From Nitrosopelagicus sp964511265 (GTDB lineage: Archaea; Thermoproteota; Nitrososphaeria; Nitrososphaerales; Nitrosopumilaceae): 45,664 nt of DNA. Shown here one piece after another: positions 1 through 6,741 of this stretch. A program made the translations under genes and the position numbers. Under the pieces are notes generated by a model. That model was not told the origin of the DNA. It saw nothing but the letters and a program-made list of their open reading frames with translations, and made no database searches. Every line of letters starts with the position of its first letter. Positions within the stretch are counted from its first letter, which is position 1. Location: the NCBI GenBank assembly GCA_964511265.1, contig CAZEES010000006.1:1-45664 (forward strand), written 5' to 3'.

Positions 1-4
1 TGCT

Positions 5-241
5 ATGGTAAAATACTACGGTACATCGACAAAGTTACTTGACTATGAAACCCCCAAAGACTTTGAGAAAAGATATTCTACGGTCATAAAGTCAACGTCA
101 AAGCATATTGAACAACTTCTAGACGTACTGGCAAAAAAGACTGGCAAGAAGTCATCTCAAACGAAACAGGAATATAGTCAATACTTGATGATGGAGATTG
201 TAAATCGTGCGGTTACAACAGTCTTTGAAAAAAGACACTGA
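5..241 (+). CDS. Small hypothetical protein (78 aa)
   Basis: An ATG frame of 78 codons begins four bases into the window, so I cannot see whether a longer start or a promoter lies upstream. The product is hydrophilic and probably helical, with many Lys and Ser residues and no membrane segment or metal motif. I do not recognise the family. It ends one base before the converging DUF371 gene, consistent with the dense packing here. Function unknown. Confidence 0.6.
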   Translation: MVKYYGTSTKLLDYETPKDFEKRYSTVIKSTSKHIEQLLDVLAKKTGKKSSQTKQEYSQYLMMEIVNRAVTTVFEKRH

Positions 242-658
242 TTACAATACCTCTATAATCATTGTGCCCTTGGTTTGCGGGTTTTGAAGGAGACTGACCA
301 AGTCTCTAGGTATGTCACTGGATGCCTTGTCGCAATTGATAGCGATAGTACGGGAGCATGTGAATGCACTCTTACGAAGTACTATGTCGCTAACATGCTT
401 TAGCGTAAGCTTCTCAGAACCATGACCCTCAATCTTAAAGGAAAATTTTCCCACTTTAAGAGTAAATTTGATTTTTGATTTAGGATCTCGAATCTTCTTT
501 TTCATCTTCTCAGGTAAATCAATGCAGGAAATGTTGGAATTTACGCCTACAATACAATCTCCTTGCTGCGTGAGCTCATCATCTTTTGTAATCTCTAACG
601 TCTTCTCATGAAGTGATAAAACGTGCTTATGCCCTGTAAATGGAATCTCTAATTTCAT
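242..658 (-). CDS. DUF371 family protein
   Basis: The family is recognised by the N-terminal pattern F-x-GH-x-(H/N)V ... H-x-K-T-x-E-x-T, followed by LTxxGDCIVGV. This is typical of archaeal DUF371 proteins of about 140 aa, whose function is unknown. The frame could extend to an ATG at 700. I prefer the ATG at 658 (protein beginning MKLEIPF) because the recognised domain starts there and an AT-rich TATA-like element at 681-689 lies about 26 nt upstream, as expected for a leaderless archaeal mRNA. The gene diverges from the split-barrel protein at 709. The family assignment is from memory of the motif; the start is inference. Confidence 0.75.
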   Translation of the reverse strand: MKLEIPFTGHKHVLSLHEKTLEITKDDELTQQGDCIVGVNSNISCIDLPEKMKKKIRDPKSKIKFTLKVGKFSFKIEGHGSEKLTLKHVSDIVLRKSAFTCSRTIAINCDKASSDIPRDLVSLLQNPQTKGTMIIEVL

Positions 659-680
659 GATATTTTCAAAATTTTGAGAC

Positions 681-689
681 ATAAATATT
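681..689. promoter_or_regulatory. Shared TATA-like element for two divergent genes
   Basis: The AT-only run ATAAATATT is centred about 26 nt from the ATG at 658 (minus strand) and about 24-26 nt from the GTG at 709 (plus strand). It could therefore serve either leaderless transcript. It is seen directly; use in both directions is inferred. Confidence 0.4.
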
Positions 690-708
690 CGATTTGCCAT
701 AATTTATT

Positions 709-1116
709 GTGGATTTAAAGGCTGAATCACTACTAAATGGTAAAAATTTGGTATTTTTGGCTACATCCATGGCTGATGGCTCGCCTCAGGTAACTCCTGT
801 TTGGGGTGACTTTGAAGATTCGCACATACGAATCAATACTGCAGAGGGACGATTAAAACACAAAAACATACTTCGTGATCCTCGGGTTGCAGTTTCTGTT
901 GTTGATTCGAACAACCCTCTAGATATGACCTCAATTAGAGGCAAAGTTGTCGATATTATCCCTGATTATGACTACAAACATGCAGACTTTCTGACAAAAC
1001 AATACATGGGCAAAGAAACGTATCCCTTCAAACGACCTGGTGAAAAAAGAATTATACTAAAAATTGAACCTGAAAAAATATTTGTTCTTCCTGAACTTCC
1101 TATGAACGACGACTAG
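709..1116 (+). CDS. Pyridoxamine 5'-phosphate oxidase-like split-barrel protein (F420- or FMN-binding)
   Basis: This 135-aa protein matches the PPOX-class split beta-barrel family: LVFLATSMADGSPQVTPVW near the start, GRLKHKNILRDPRVAVSVVD in the middle and a C-terminal beta strand (KRIILKIEPEKIFVL). Members bind FMN or the deazaflavin F420 and reduce small substrates; the substrate here cannot be read from sequence. Length is normal for the single-domain family. The start is GTG, with a TATA-like element at 681-689, which fits a leaderless mRNA. A 22-bp palindrome begins 13 nt after the stop codon. Confidence 0.82.
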   Translation: MDLKAESLLNGKNLVFLATSMADGSPQVTPVWGDFEDSHIRINTAEGRLKHKNILRDPRVAVSVVDSNNPLDMTSIRGKVVDIIPDYDYKHADFLTKQYMGKETYPFKRPGEKRIILKIEPEKIFVLPELPMNDD

Positions 1117-1128
1117 CAAAAAAGGATA

Positions 1129-1150
1129 TTTCTTAATTCGAATTTAGAAA
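1129..1150. repeat. 22-bp palindrome, copy 1
   Basis: A near-perfect palindrome centred on TCGA. The 20-base core reads TTCTTAATTCGAATTTAGAA, with one mismatched pair. It is part of a 29-bp stretch (1126-1154) repeated with two or three differences at 2035-2063. It lies 13 nt after the PPOX-like gene and about 58 nt before the ATG at 1208. It could be an operator for 1208 or a 3' hairpin of the preceding gene. Confidence 0.6.
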
Positions 1151-1207
1151 CATTACTTATCTAATACCGTAGGCTTTAACATTCCTTAAAGGATATGATG
1201 TCATAAT

Positions 1208-1345
1208 ATGGGCATGAAACCCAATGAAAATAAGAACGGATTTTTCTCAAACTCAAAACCACAACAAATTCCAAAGTTTTGGTATCCTTTAGTTGCCGGA
1301 GTGGTTGGTATTTGGATATTATTTAACATAATTTGGGGGGTTTAG
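1208..1345 (+). CDS. Mini membrane protein (45 aa), probably frameshifted at a G6 run
   Basis: The ATG at 1208 opens 45 codons: a polar, Asn/Lys-rich N-terminus of about 23 residues, then one hydrophobic segment (FWYPLVAGVVGIWILFNIIW) likely to span the membrane, then a stop right after a run of six G (1335-1340). Reading past the G run in the next frame gives protein-like sequence with a second hydrophobic stretch (residues resembling LTAHVVMGNVGVLTFGLHM), open to 1553. The natural product may therefore be a two-helix protein broken here by one extra G. The rest of 1346-1539 holds no other gene, only short repeats. Confidence 0.45.
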   Translation: MGMKPNENKNGFFSNSKPQQIPKFWYPLVAGVVGIWILFNIIWGV

Positions 1346-1347
1346 CT
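1334..1347 (+). repeat. 14-bp direct repeat, copy 1 (copy 2 at 1499-1512)
   Basis: TGGGGGGTTTAGCT occurs twice, 165 bp apart. Each copy is followed by a second shared word, TACGAACAAA (1422-1431 and 1515-1524), at different distances. Both copies lie in the mini membrane gene or its 3' remnant. It may be a small local duplication; no function is evident. Confidence 0.5.
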
Positions 1348-1539
1348 CTCATGACTGGATCAAATTAACTGCCCATGTTGTAATGGGTAATGTGGGTGTT
1401 TTGACCTTTGGTTTGCATATGTACGAACAAATGTTCAACCCCCCCTGTTTTTTGGCATTTCTGAAAAATTCGTTTATTCGTAAATTGCAAATCATATCTG
1501 GGGGGTTTAGCTTTTACGAACAAAATAGATTTTTTATGA

Positions 1540-1983
1540 TTAAAACGTCTTGATCAAAAATCTGTTTGTTTTTTCACTCATTTCTATAATTTCTTCTAAT
1601 GCTTTGAAGAAAGATGGTTGGTTTAGCTGTTCTGGTTTATCTAAAACGATGTAAACCCCCACCTTTTTCTTTCCATCTTCGTCTAAAAATTTACCAACTG
1701 CCTTAATTGAATAACAAAAATCATCTACCTTTTTCTTAAAGTTGTCTTGCTCGGTTTCATTTAGTTCCCTAAACCTAATCAACTGTTTTGTTTTCATTTC
1801 AATTTTTATTCCTATGACCAGGATGTTTTCTTGGCCCTTTGGTTCAAAGACTTCTGTATCATTTCCTAGCCCATCTGAATTATTTATTACAATTTTGAAT
1901 GTGGCATCTTCTGATTTGGCCTGATTGAAGTCATAATTTTCATGTATTAACCATCGCTCCACATTGTCTCTTAGACGTGACAT
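1540..1983 (-). CDS. DUF2299-like protein
   Basis: A protein of about 147 aa starting MSRLRDNVERWL, with an N-terminal helix, a beta-rich middle (TFKIVINN..., ENILVIGIKIEM) and a C-terminal helix-strand region (KKVGVYIVLDKPEQLNQPSFF). The layout resembles archaeal DUF2299 proteins, but this family call is tentative. The longest frame starts at 1998. The ATG at 1983 is preferred because a TATA-like element (AGTTATATC, 2002-2011 region) lies about 25 nt upstream. Palindrome copy 2 (2038-2059) is about 66 nt before this start. Confidence 0.6.
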   Translation of the reverse strand: MSRLRDNVERWLIHENYDFNQAKSEDATFKIVINNSDGLGNDTEVFEPKGQENILVIGIKIEMKTKQLIRFRELNETEQDNFKKKVDDFCYSIKAVGKFLDEDGKKKVGVYIVLDKPEQLNQPSFFKALEEIIEMSEKTNRFLIKTF

Positions 1984-2037
1984 GCTGAACAAAATCATTC
2001 ATGATATAACTAGTTTAACACGTTCAAATTAACAATA

Positions 2038-2059
2038 TTTCTAAACTCGAATTTAGAAA
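2038..2059. repeat. 22-bp palindrome, copy 2
   Basis: The 20-base core is TTCTAAACTCGAATTTAGAA, with one mismatched pair. Relative to the DUF2299-like start at 1983 its centre is about 66 nt upstream, nearly the same distance as copy 1 from the 1208 start. It also falls 3 nt after the stop of the 73-aa gene, so a 3' hairpin role is the alternative. Confidence 0.6.
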
Positions 2060-2062
2060 CAT

Positions 2063-2284
2063 TTAGATATTTACACTGTAATCTTGCTCGTAAACTCCAG
2101 TTGAAACTAATGAAATATTTACAATAATGTTAATTACAGTTAAAATAATTCCTACCCATAAACATTTTTTTGCTTTTTGAGGATCGTCTCTTCTTATTGC
2201 AAAATATGCGATGATTCCGCCAATTAATCCAAAGAAAATTGGAACTAAATACCATGCACGTGAGCGAATTTTATCCGGATACAT
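2063..2284 (-). CDS. Small two-helix membrane protein (73 aa)
   Basis: The sequence shows two hydrophobic helices (about residues 12-30 and 42-62) separated by a charged loop (RRDDPQKAKK). The first has a Gly-rich face (FFGLIGGIIAYFA). Small proteins of this design are common in ammonia-oxidising archaea, but I know no assigned function. It lies 23 nt downstream of the zinc-ribbon gene on the same strand and is probably co-transcribed with it. Confidence 0.65.
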   Translation of the reverse strand: MYPDKIRSRAWYLVPIFFGLIGGIIAYFAIRRDDPQKAKKCLWVGIILTVINIIVNISLVSTGVYEQDYSVNI

Positions 2285-2307
2285 TGTTATCGTTGAAATT
2301 TTTTCTA

Positions 2308-2592
2308 CTATTTACTTTTTGCAAGCTTTTTCTGTATCTGTGTGATCTCTACCTCCACCGTCTCTAGTGGATCTTCTGCTACATTTCGTTTTATTGAAAA
2401 CATCTTTGGTTTTTCAAAGTCTTCTGTACAATCCGGACATGCATATACTAATACTCGATGTTCATTTGGTGCCTTTGGGTTTGATAATCTTGGATAATAT
2501 ACCAATCTTGCACCACAATCGACACAATATCTGTTAGCCCTTCTAATTCTGGCCAATGTAAACCTCCTGCATACTTTATCTAATGGATCCAA
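2308..2592 (-). CDS. Zinc-ribbon protein (94 aa)
   Basis: Two CxxC knuckles, CVDC (about residues 23-26) and CPDC (about 52-55), separated by about 25 residues, form a probable zinc ribbon. A basic segment precedes them (RRFTLARIRRANR) and a Glu/Lys-rich tail follows. This suggests nucleic-acid or protein binding, but no specific family is recognised. The frame begins with TTG at 2592 and I see no better in-frame start. An 8-bp inverted repeat lies immediately upstream (2595-2621). Confidence 0.6.
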   Translation of the reverse strand: MDPLDKVCRRFTLARIRRANRYCVDCGARLVYYPRLSNPKAPNEHRVLVYACPDCTEDFEKPKMFSIKRNVAEDPLETVEVEITQIQKKLAKSK

Positions 2593-2594
2593 TA

Positions 2595-2621
2595 TTAGAT
2601 CGATCCTGTCTAACGATCTAA
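2595..2621. repeat. Inverted repeat ahead of the zinc-ribbon gene
   Basis: TTAGATCG (2595-2602) and CGATCTAA (2614-2621) form a perfect 8-bp inverted repeat with an 11-nt spacer. It starts 3 nt before the zinc-ribbon start codon, where a regulator could cover the promoter to start region. It could also form a hairpin. Operator function is inferred from position only. Confidence 0.45.
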
Positions 2622-2669
2622 ACTAAAAACGTGCAAAAAATCATCTAACTGATTTTGGAGATTAGAAAG

Positions 2670-2743
2670 CGCCGCCCATCAGACTTGAACTGATGACCAA
2701 TCGATTAACAGTCGAACGCTCTACCACGCTGAGCTAGGGCGGC
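2670..2743 (-). tRNA. tRNA-Asn (GTT)
   Basis: Read on the minus strand, 74 nt fold as a tRNA: acceptor GCCGCCC/GGGCGGC with discriminator G, D-stem GCTC/GAGC, anticodon loop CTGTTAA (anticodon GTT, Asn) and T-arm ATCAG-TTCAAGT-CTGAT. The first anticodon-stem pair is a U.U mismatch; all other stems pair. CCA is not encoded and there is no intron. Confidence 0.95.
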
Positions 2744-2788
2744 ACTTGGATTTTTTCAAGCAAAATGCGATTTAATCCTTCCGACGAA

Positions 2789-3082
2789 TTATTTTGGATT
2801 AAATTTTGTGAAAAAATCAGCAATCTCGTCTGAATGTTTTTCCACAATACTCACAATTTCCATATGCTCTTCGGCACTTGGTTCTCTTTTATGATAAACT
2901 TGAAATGCACTAAGTGCTGAGCCAACCATCTCTCCTACAAAAAAACCACACAAAAAATCGCCTGTATTCTCACATTTCCAAACATCGCCAATTCTAGGAG
3001 ATGCACCTGCATTTCTGTATAATCCTAATGTCTCTGTAACTAATTTCTCAGTCTGTTCTTTGAATTCGTTGTCTAAGGTCAA
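2789..3082 (-). CDS. Conserved-looking hypothetical protein (97 aa), end of the ribosomal operon
   Basis: A 97-aa, mostly helical soluble protein with two cysteines (CENTGDFLCGFFVGEMVGSA) and an acidic C-terminal half. I do not recognise the family. It starts 11 nt downstream of L6 on the same strand and so is probably translated from the ribosomal mRNA. In most archaea this position is held by L32e. No zinc motif or signal peptide is visible. Confidence 0.7.
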   Translation of the reverse strand: MTLDNEFKEQTEKLVTETLGLYRNAGASPRIGDVWKCENTGDFLCGFFVGEMVGSALSAFQVYHKREPSAEEHMEIVSIVEKHSDEIADFFTKFNPK

Positions 3083-3093
3083 TTATGTTCTAA

Positions 3094-3651
3094 TTAGTTT
3101 TCGATACCCTTTTTCTTTTCAAATTTGTAGACTCCATCTAAAAATACGCGGTGATCTTTGTTTTTTACTCTTGAACCGGTCTCAATTTCTGCTGCAGTCT
3201 GTGAAACATCTGTCAATACATGACCTGTGATTATTATATCATCACCTTTTGGAACAACTTTTGTTTCTCCCCAAATGTTTGTTTTTCTTGCAGCACGTTC
3301 CCCTTGAAAGTTTTCAATTAGAACTGTTTTTCCTTCAACTTTAATGTTAATTGGAAAGTGTGAAAACACAATCTTCATTTTAATTGTATAACCTTCAACA
3401 ACTCCTTCGCAAAGATTTCTGATTAATGAGCGTGAAGTATTCATAATTGCACGGCTCTTGTCTCGTGTACCTTGTGCTTTGAATAGAACTTTACCGTCTG
3501 CAACATCAATTGTCACTGGAATTTTTTTGAAATTTTTGTAAGTCTTTCCAAGTGGTCCTTGTACTGTTACAATTGGTTTGTTGTAAGTTACTGTAACTCC
3601 CTCTGGAATCTCTAATTCAGTTGCTAGTTTTTCTAATTGCTCAGTAGACAT
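3094..3651 (-). CDS. rpl6: Large-subunit ribosomal protein uL6
   Basis: A 185-aa protein of normal archaeal uL6 length with the two repeated alpha/beta domains: VTVTYNKPIVTVQGPLGKTYKNF in the first and the C-terminal block with GETKVVPKGDDIIITGHV. It binds 23S rRNA near the sarcin-ricin loop. It overlaps the end of S8 by 11 nt, indicating translational coupling. It is the last recognised ribosomal protein gene of this operon. Confidence 0.96.
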   Translation of the reverse strand: MSTEQLEKLATELEIPEGVTVTYNKPIVTVQGPLGKTYKNFKKIPVTIDVADGKVLFKAQGTRDKSRAIMNTSRSLIRNLCEGVVEGYTIKMKIVFSHFPINIKVEGKTVLIENFQGERAARKTNIWGETKVVPKGDDIIITGHVLTDVSQTAAEIETGSRVKNKDHRVFLDGVYKFEKKKGIEN

Positions 3652-4033
3652 ATCCTATCAAAAATCCTCCTAATCCTTTGTTGGATGCTTCGTGATGTGA
3701 CATCACTCCTTGATTTGTTGTAACTATTAGCATGCCTCTGTTAAATGATGGAAGGTATTGTTTTTCCCATTCCAAATACTCATCTTTTTTAACTTTGAAT
3801 CTTGGGCTAATTGCACCACATTTTGTAATCTTTGCTAATAATTCTATTTTGAATTTTCCACCTCTGTTATCTTCAGTTCTTTCGTAATCTTTGATGTATC
3901 CATCTTTCTTCAGTGTACTCAACACCTCTGTTCCAATTTTAGACGTTGGAAGAACAATACATTCTGATTTTCTTCGAGCTTCCGTATTGTAAATTGTCAC
4001 AAATAGATTTGCTAATACATTCATTGCTGGCAT
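3641..4033 (-). CDS. rps8: Small-subunit ribosomal protein uS8
   Basis: A 130-aa archaeal uS8 that binds the central domain of 16S rRNA. Family signatures include an N-terminal NVLANLFVTIYNTEARRK block and a C-terminal NRGMLIVTTNQGVMSHHEA block. The start ATG at 4033 has a clear Shine-Dalgarno sequence, GGTGAT, 5 nt upstream, which itself contains the TGA stop of S14. Its 3' end overlaps L6. Confidence 0.96.
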   Translation of the reverse strand: MPAMNVLANLFVTIYNTEARRKSECIVLPTSKIGTEVLSTLKKDGYIKDYERTEDNRGGKFKIELLAKITKCGAISPRFKVKKDEYLEWEKQYLPSFNRGMLIVTTNQGVMSHHEASNKGLGGFLIGYVY

Positions 4034-4039
4034 ATCATA

Positions 4040-4255
4040 TCACCTTAATTTTTTAAATCCTAGAGAAATTGCAACTTCTCTGAAACATTGTCGACATAAG
4101 TGTAAGTCATATTTCTGAATAGATACGTAACATCCGCATCTTTTGCACCATCTTGCACCGCGTCCAAACTTTTTTTCGTTTTTTGTTCCTGGAACGCTTT
4201 CAATTCTAGGTGTAAATCCTGTTCCTCTATCTCCATATGATCTATCTTTTGCCAT
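4040..4255 (-). CDS. rps14: Small-subunit ribosomal protein uS14 (zinc-binding)
   Basis: A 71-aa protein with four cysteines in the zinc-binding uS14 pattern (CKRC and CRQC, 17 residues apart), in the head of the small subunit. The length is slightly above the usual 50-60 aa because of an N-terminal basic extension. The start codon overlaps the last base of the L5 gene, and the TGA stop forms part of the S8 ribosome-binding site. Confidence 0.95.
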   Translation of the reverse strand: MAKDRSYGDRGTGFTPRIESVPGTKNEKKFGRGARWCKRCGCYVSIQKYDLHLCRQCFREVAISLGFKKLR

Positions 4256-4776
4256 CAGTAAACACTAACTCCGAATTCTTTTGTAAGATATTCCTTTGCT
4301 TCATTTGGTGAAATTCTATGGTGTTTCCCAACACTTGCTTTGTGTTTGCTTCTTGTTGTAATAGAAAATCCTGGTCTTGTTAATCTAACTGTAATATCTA
4401 ATCCTAAAATTCCAATCTTTGGATCATATTTGATTCCCGGAATGTCAATATGTTCTAAAATTCCAAATGATAGGTTTCCCATGTTGTCAAAAGAGTGACC
4501 ATTCACTCTGTTTCCTTTTGCTTCAAACAATCTTTTTAGTAATTCTTTTCCTTCATTGCCTCTAATTGTAACTGCAGCTCCTATTGGTTCTCCTTTTCTA
4601 ACCCCCCAGTCTCTATGTGCTTTTTTTGCTGGCCTTTCGTTAACTTTTTTACCAGAAATTTGTCCCAAGGCTTTTTTAGCAATTTCTACTGCATCGCCAG
4701 ATTTACCAAGCCCCATGTTTAGAACAACTTTCTCTAGTTTGATTTCTTTCATTACGTTTTGTGTTTCTTGTGCCAT
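4255..4776 (-). CDS. rpl5: Large-subunit ribosomal protein uL5
   Basis: A 173-aa uL5, which contacts 5S rRNA and the P-site tRNA. Signatures are KVVLNMGLGKSGD near the start, RPAKKAHRDWGVRKGEPIGA in the centre and the DITVRLTRPGFSITTR region. The gene lies between S4e (4 nt upstream) and S14 (1-nt overlap), the usual archaeal order. Confidence 0.96.
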   Translation of the reverse strand: MAQETQNVMKEIKLEKVVLNMGLGKSGDAVEIAKKALGQISGKKVNERPAKKAHRDWGVRKGEPIGAAVTIRGNEGKELLKRLFEAKGNRVNGHSFDNMGNLSFGILEHIDIPGIKYDPKIGILGLDITVRLTRPGFSITTRSKHKASVGKHHRISPNEAKEYLTKEFGVSVY

Positions 4777-4780
4777 AAAA

Positions 4781-5500
4781 TCACCTAATCTTTATCACCG
4801 GTTCGTCTTTACCAATTGGCATTACCAGTCTAGCTGGAATCTCAATCTGTCTGTCATCTAATGTAATGTCAATACTTTTTGGAATACTGAATGTTCCTTC
4901 TTTAATCTCATCTATCTTTCCAATTTTTCCTGCGTTAACACCTTTTATGATTAAACAATTCATTCCTTTTTCTAATTTAATTACTTCAAGAATCTTTATC
5001 TCTGGTATTTGTAATACGCATGTGTCTCCAACTGATACTTGGGTACTATCATCTAACAATGTTTTACCATCATGAAAACCAAGTTGTGTTTTTCCATTTT
5101 TGACAGTGGTCTTTGATTTTACAAGTACGAATTTTTTTGTTTTTTCAGCATCATCAATCTCGATTGGTTTTAGTAATGTTCCATTTTGTGGTACTAGTCT
5201 GTATGTTTTATTAGAACCTTCTAACTCTACCACGTCCATTAAACCCACTCCATGATGTAATGATTTTTTAATTTCTCCGTCTACTTTGATCTTACCTGAG
5301 TAGATAGCGGATTTTGCCTCTCTTAGGCTAGTGACAATCTTCAGTGTATCTCTTAGAAATACCGAAATTGGTATGGATGCATTCTTTCCATGAGTTCCTG
5401 GTTTTACTGTAACGACAAATCGCTTGTCTTTTCTGGTAATTCCCCAGAAAAGTGGTGCCATCTGTCTTTTGAGTTTCTTACTACCTGCAATCTTTACCAT
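4781..5500 (-). CDS. rps4e: Small-subunit ribosomal protein eS4
   Basis: A 239-aa eS4, an archaeal/eukaryotic-specific small-subunit protein. Features are the N-terminal GSKKLKRQMAPLFWGITRKD, an S4-type RNA-binding region (SLREAKSAIYSGKIKVDGEI) and a C-terminal KOW motif (GMNCLIIKGVNAGKIGKIDEI). Its ATG overlaps the stop codon of L24 (TAATG). Confidence 0.96.
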   Translation of the reverse strand: MVKIAGSKKLKRQMAPLFWGITRKDKRFVVTVKPGTHGKNASIPISVFLRDTLKIVTSLREAKSAIYSGKIKVDGEIKKSLHHGVGLMDVVELEGSNKTYRLVPQNGTLLKPIEIDDAEKTKKFVLVKSKTTVKNGKTQLGFHDGKTLLDDSTQVSVGDTCVLQIPEIKILEVIKLEKGMNCLIIKGVNAGKIGKIDEIKEGTFSIPKSIDITLDDRQIEIPARLVMPIGKDEPVIKIR

Positions 5501-5979
5501 TATTCTTCACTATCTCCTTTCTTTGTTTTGGTTTTTGTTACTTTTTTTGTATCTTTCTTTTCTTCTTTTACTTTTGGCGCTTCTGTTTTTGGCTTGTCAT
5601 CTGCTCTTGCAGCTGTTGCCTTCTTTCCTTCTAACTTGTTAATTCTCCATTTATCGCCTGAATTTAATCCTGTCAAAATTATGTTTGTTGTATGAACATA
5701 AACATCAAATTTCTCTCCTTTCAGTTTCTCTTTCTTTACACCTTCAATGTTTACTCCTCTATCTGGAATGGAAATCTTTATGACTTTACCATCCACTCCT
5801 GCAAATTCACCTCTAACAATGCTTACAGTATCTCCTTCTATGATTCGAACACTACGTTTACCATATTTTTTTCTCAAATCTTTTGAAAGTGTACATGATA
5901 ATTGTTTACTTGCTGTCTGCATAGCTGCATAGTAGATTTGTTGATTTCTTGTTTTTCTTGGAAGTGACGATCTATTCAT
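5500..5979 (-). CDS. rpl24: Large-subunit ribosomal protein uL24 with charged tail
   Basis: A 159-aa uL24. The first 120 residues carry the KOW domain (VRIIEGDTVSIVRGEFAGVDGKV), which binds 23S rRNA domain I during early assembly. The last 40 or so residues are a low-complexity Lys/Glu/Thr tail (KVEE/KKDTKK type), longer than in many archaeal homologues and probably disordered. It sits 1 nt after L14 and overlaps S4e. Confidence 0.95.
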   Translation of the reverse strand: MNRSSLPRKTRNQQIYYAAMQTASKQLSCTLSKDLRKKYGKRSVRIIEGDTVSIVRGEFAGVDGKVIKISIPDRGVNIEGVKKEKLKGEKFDVYVHTTNIILTGLNSGDKWRINKLEGKKATAARADDKPKTEAPKVKEEKKDTKKVTKTKTKKGDSEE

Positions 5980-5980
5980 T

Positions 5981-6412
5981 TTATACCACCATTTTTGCCA
6001 AATTTGCTACTCTTGGCCATTTTTCTGTAACTTCTGATGCAACTGGACCTTTGATGTCGGTTCCTTTCATTTCGCCTTCAGGTGTGATTAAAACTCCTGC
6101 ATTGTCTTCGAATTGAACTCTAACCCCGTTTGGTCTGTGAACTGCATATTTTTGTCTAATTATTACTGCGCCGTGAATTTGTTTTCTTAATTCTGCTGGT
6201 CCCTTTTTAACAACAACATTACAAAAGTCTCCTACAGATGCTGCAGGAAGTCTTGATGTTCTTGTTTTGTGTTGATGTACATTTACTATTTCAATAATTT
6301 TTGCGCCTGAATTATCTGCACATGTAATACGTGCACCTACTGGAATTGATCTTGTAATGTATGGCTTGAAGTCTTCTACTCCTTTACCACCTTTACTACG
6401 TGCTCCGCCCAT
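5981..6412 (-). CDS. rpl14: Large-subunit ribosomal protein uL14
   Basis: A 143-aa archaeal uL14 with the expected ITCADNSGAKIIEIVNV and DFCNVVVKKGPAELRKQ motifs and the C-terminal RVQFEDNAGVLITPEGEMKG. It lies at the subunit interface. The start overlaps the last base of the S17 gene; the L24 gene follows after 1 nt. Confidence 0.96.
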   Translation of the reverse strand: MGGARSKGGKGVEDFKPYITRSIPVGARITCADNSGAKIIEIVNVHQHKTRTSRLPAASVGDFCNVVVKKGPAELRKQIHGAVIIRQKYAVHRPNGVRVQFEDNAGVLITPEGEMKGTDIKGPVASEVTEKWPRVANLAKMVV

Positions 6413-6741
6413 TATTCTTTAACCTCCACTACTACAAATGACACTGACTTGGCTAGTGGTCTGCATTCTGCAGCGACAACAATGTCTCCTTCATTCACTT
6501 GTAAGTTTGATGGCACGTGTGCATGGATACTGTTCTTGCTTCTTCCATATCTTTTGAATTTACTAAAGTATACTGGAGCCTCTTTTTGAAGTACTACGGT
6601 ATCTTTTCCTTTTGCTTTAACGACTTTGCCCTCAAATAATTTTCCACGAACTGGAAGTGTTCCATTGAATGGATTTTTCTTATCTCCTTCCCGTGGTTCT
6701 TCTTTTGGTGCCTTTACTTTAATTCCGATATCTCTTGTCAT
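6412..6741 (-). CDS. rps17: Small-subunit ribosomal protein uS17
   Basis: A 109-aa archaeal uS17 with the OB-fold core GKVVKAKGKDTVVLQKE and the KFKRYGRSKNSIHAHVPS block. It binds 16S rRNA helix 11. It overlaps the end of rnp1 by 4 nt and abuts L14, so it is translated within the same coupled string. Confidence 0.96.
   Translation of the reverse strand: MTRDIGIKVKAPKEEPREGDKKNPFNGTLPVRGKLFEGKVVKAKGKDTVVLQKEAPVYFSKFKRYGRSKNSIHAHVPSNLQVNEGDIVVAAECRPLAKSVSFVVVEVKE

Noticed and set aside
1419..1553. Independent 44-codon gene starting at ATG 1419
   Set aside because: It is better read as the out-of-frame continuation of the mini membrane protein, and the part after the C7 run is not protein-like.
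5390..5695. Hydrophobic plus-strand frame antisense to S4e/L24
   Set aside because: It mirrors the Lys/Glu-rich tail of L24, whose reverse strand reads as Phe/Leu/Ser codons. Two overlapping frames show the same artefact and there is no promoter.
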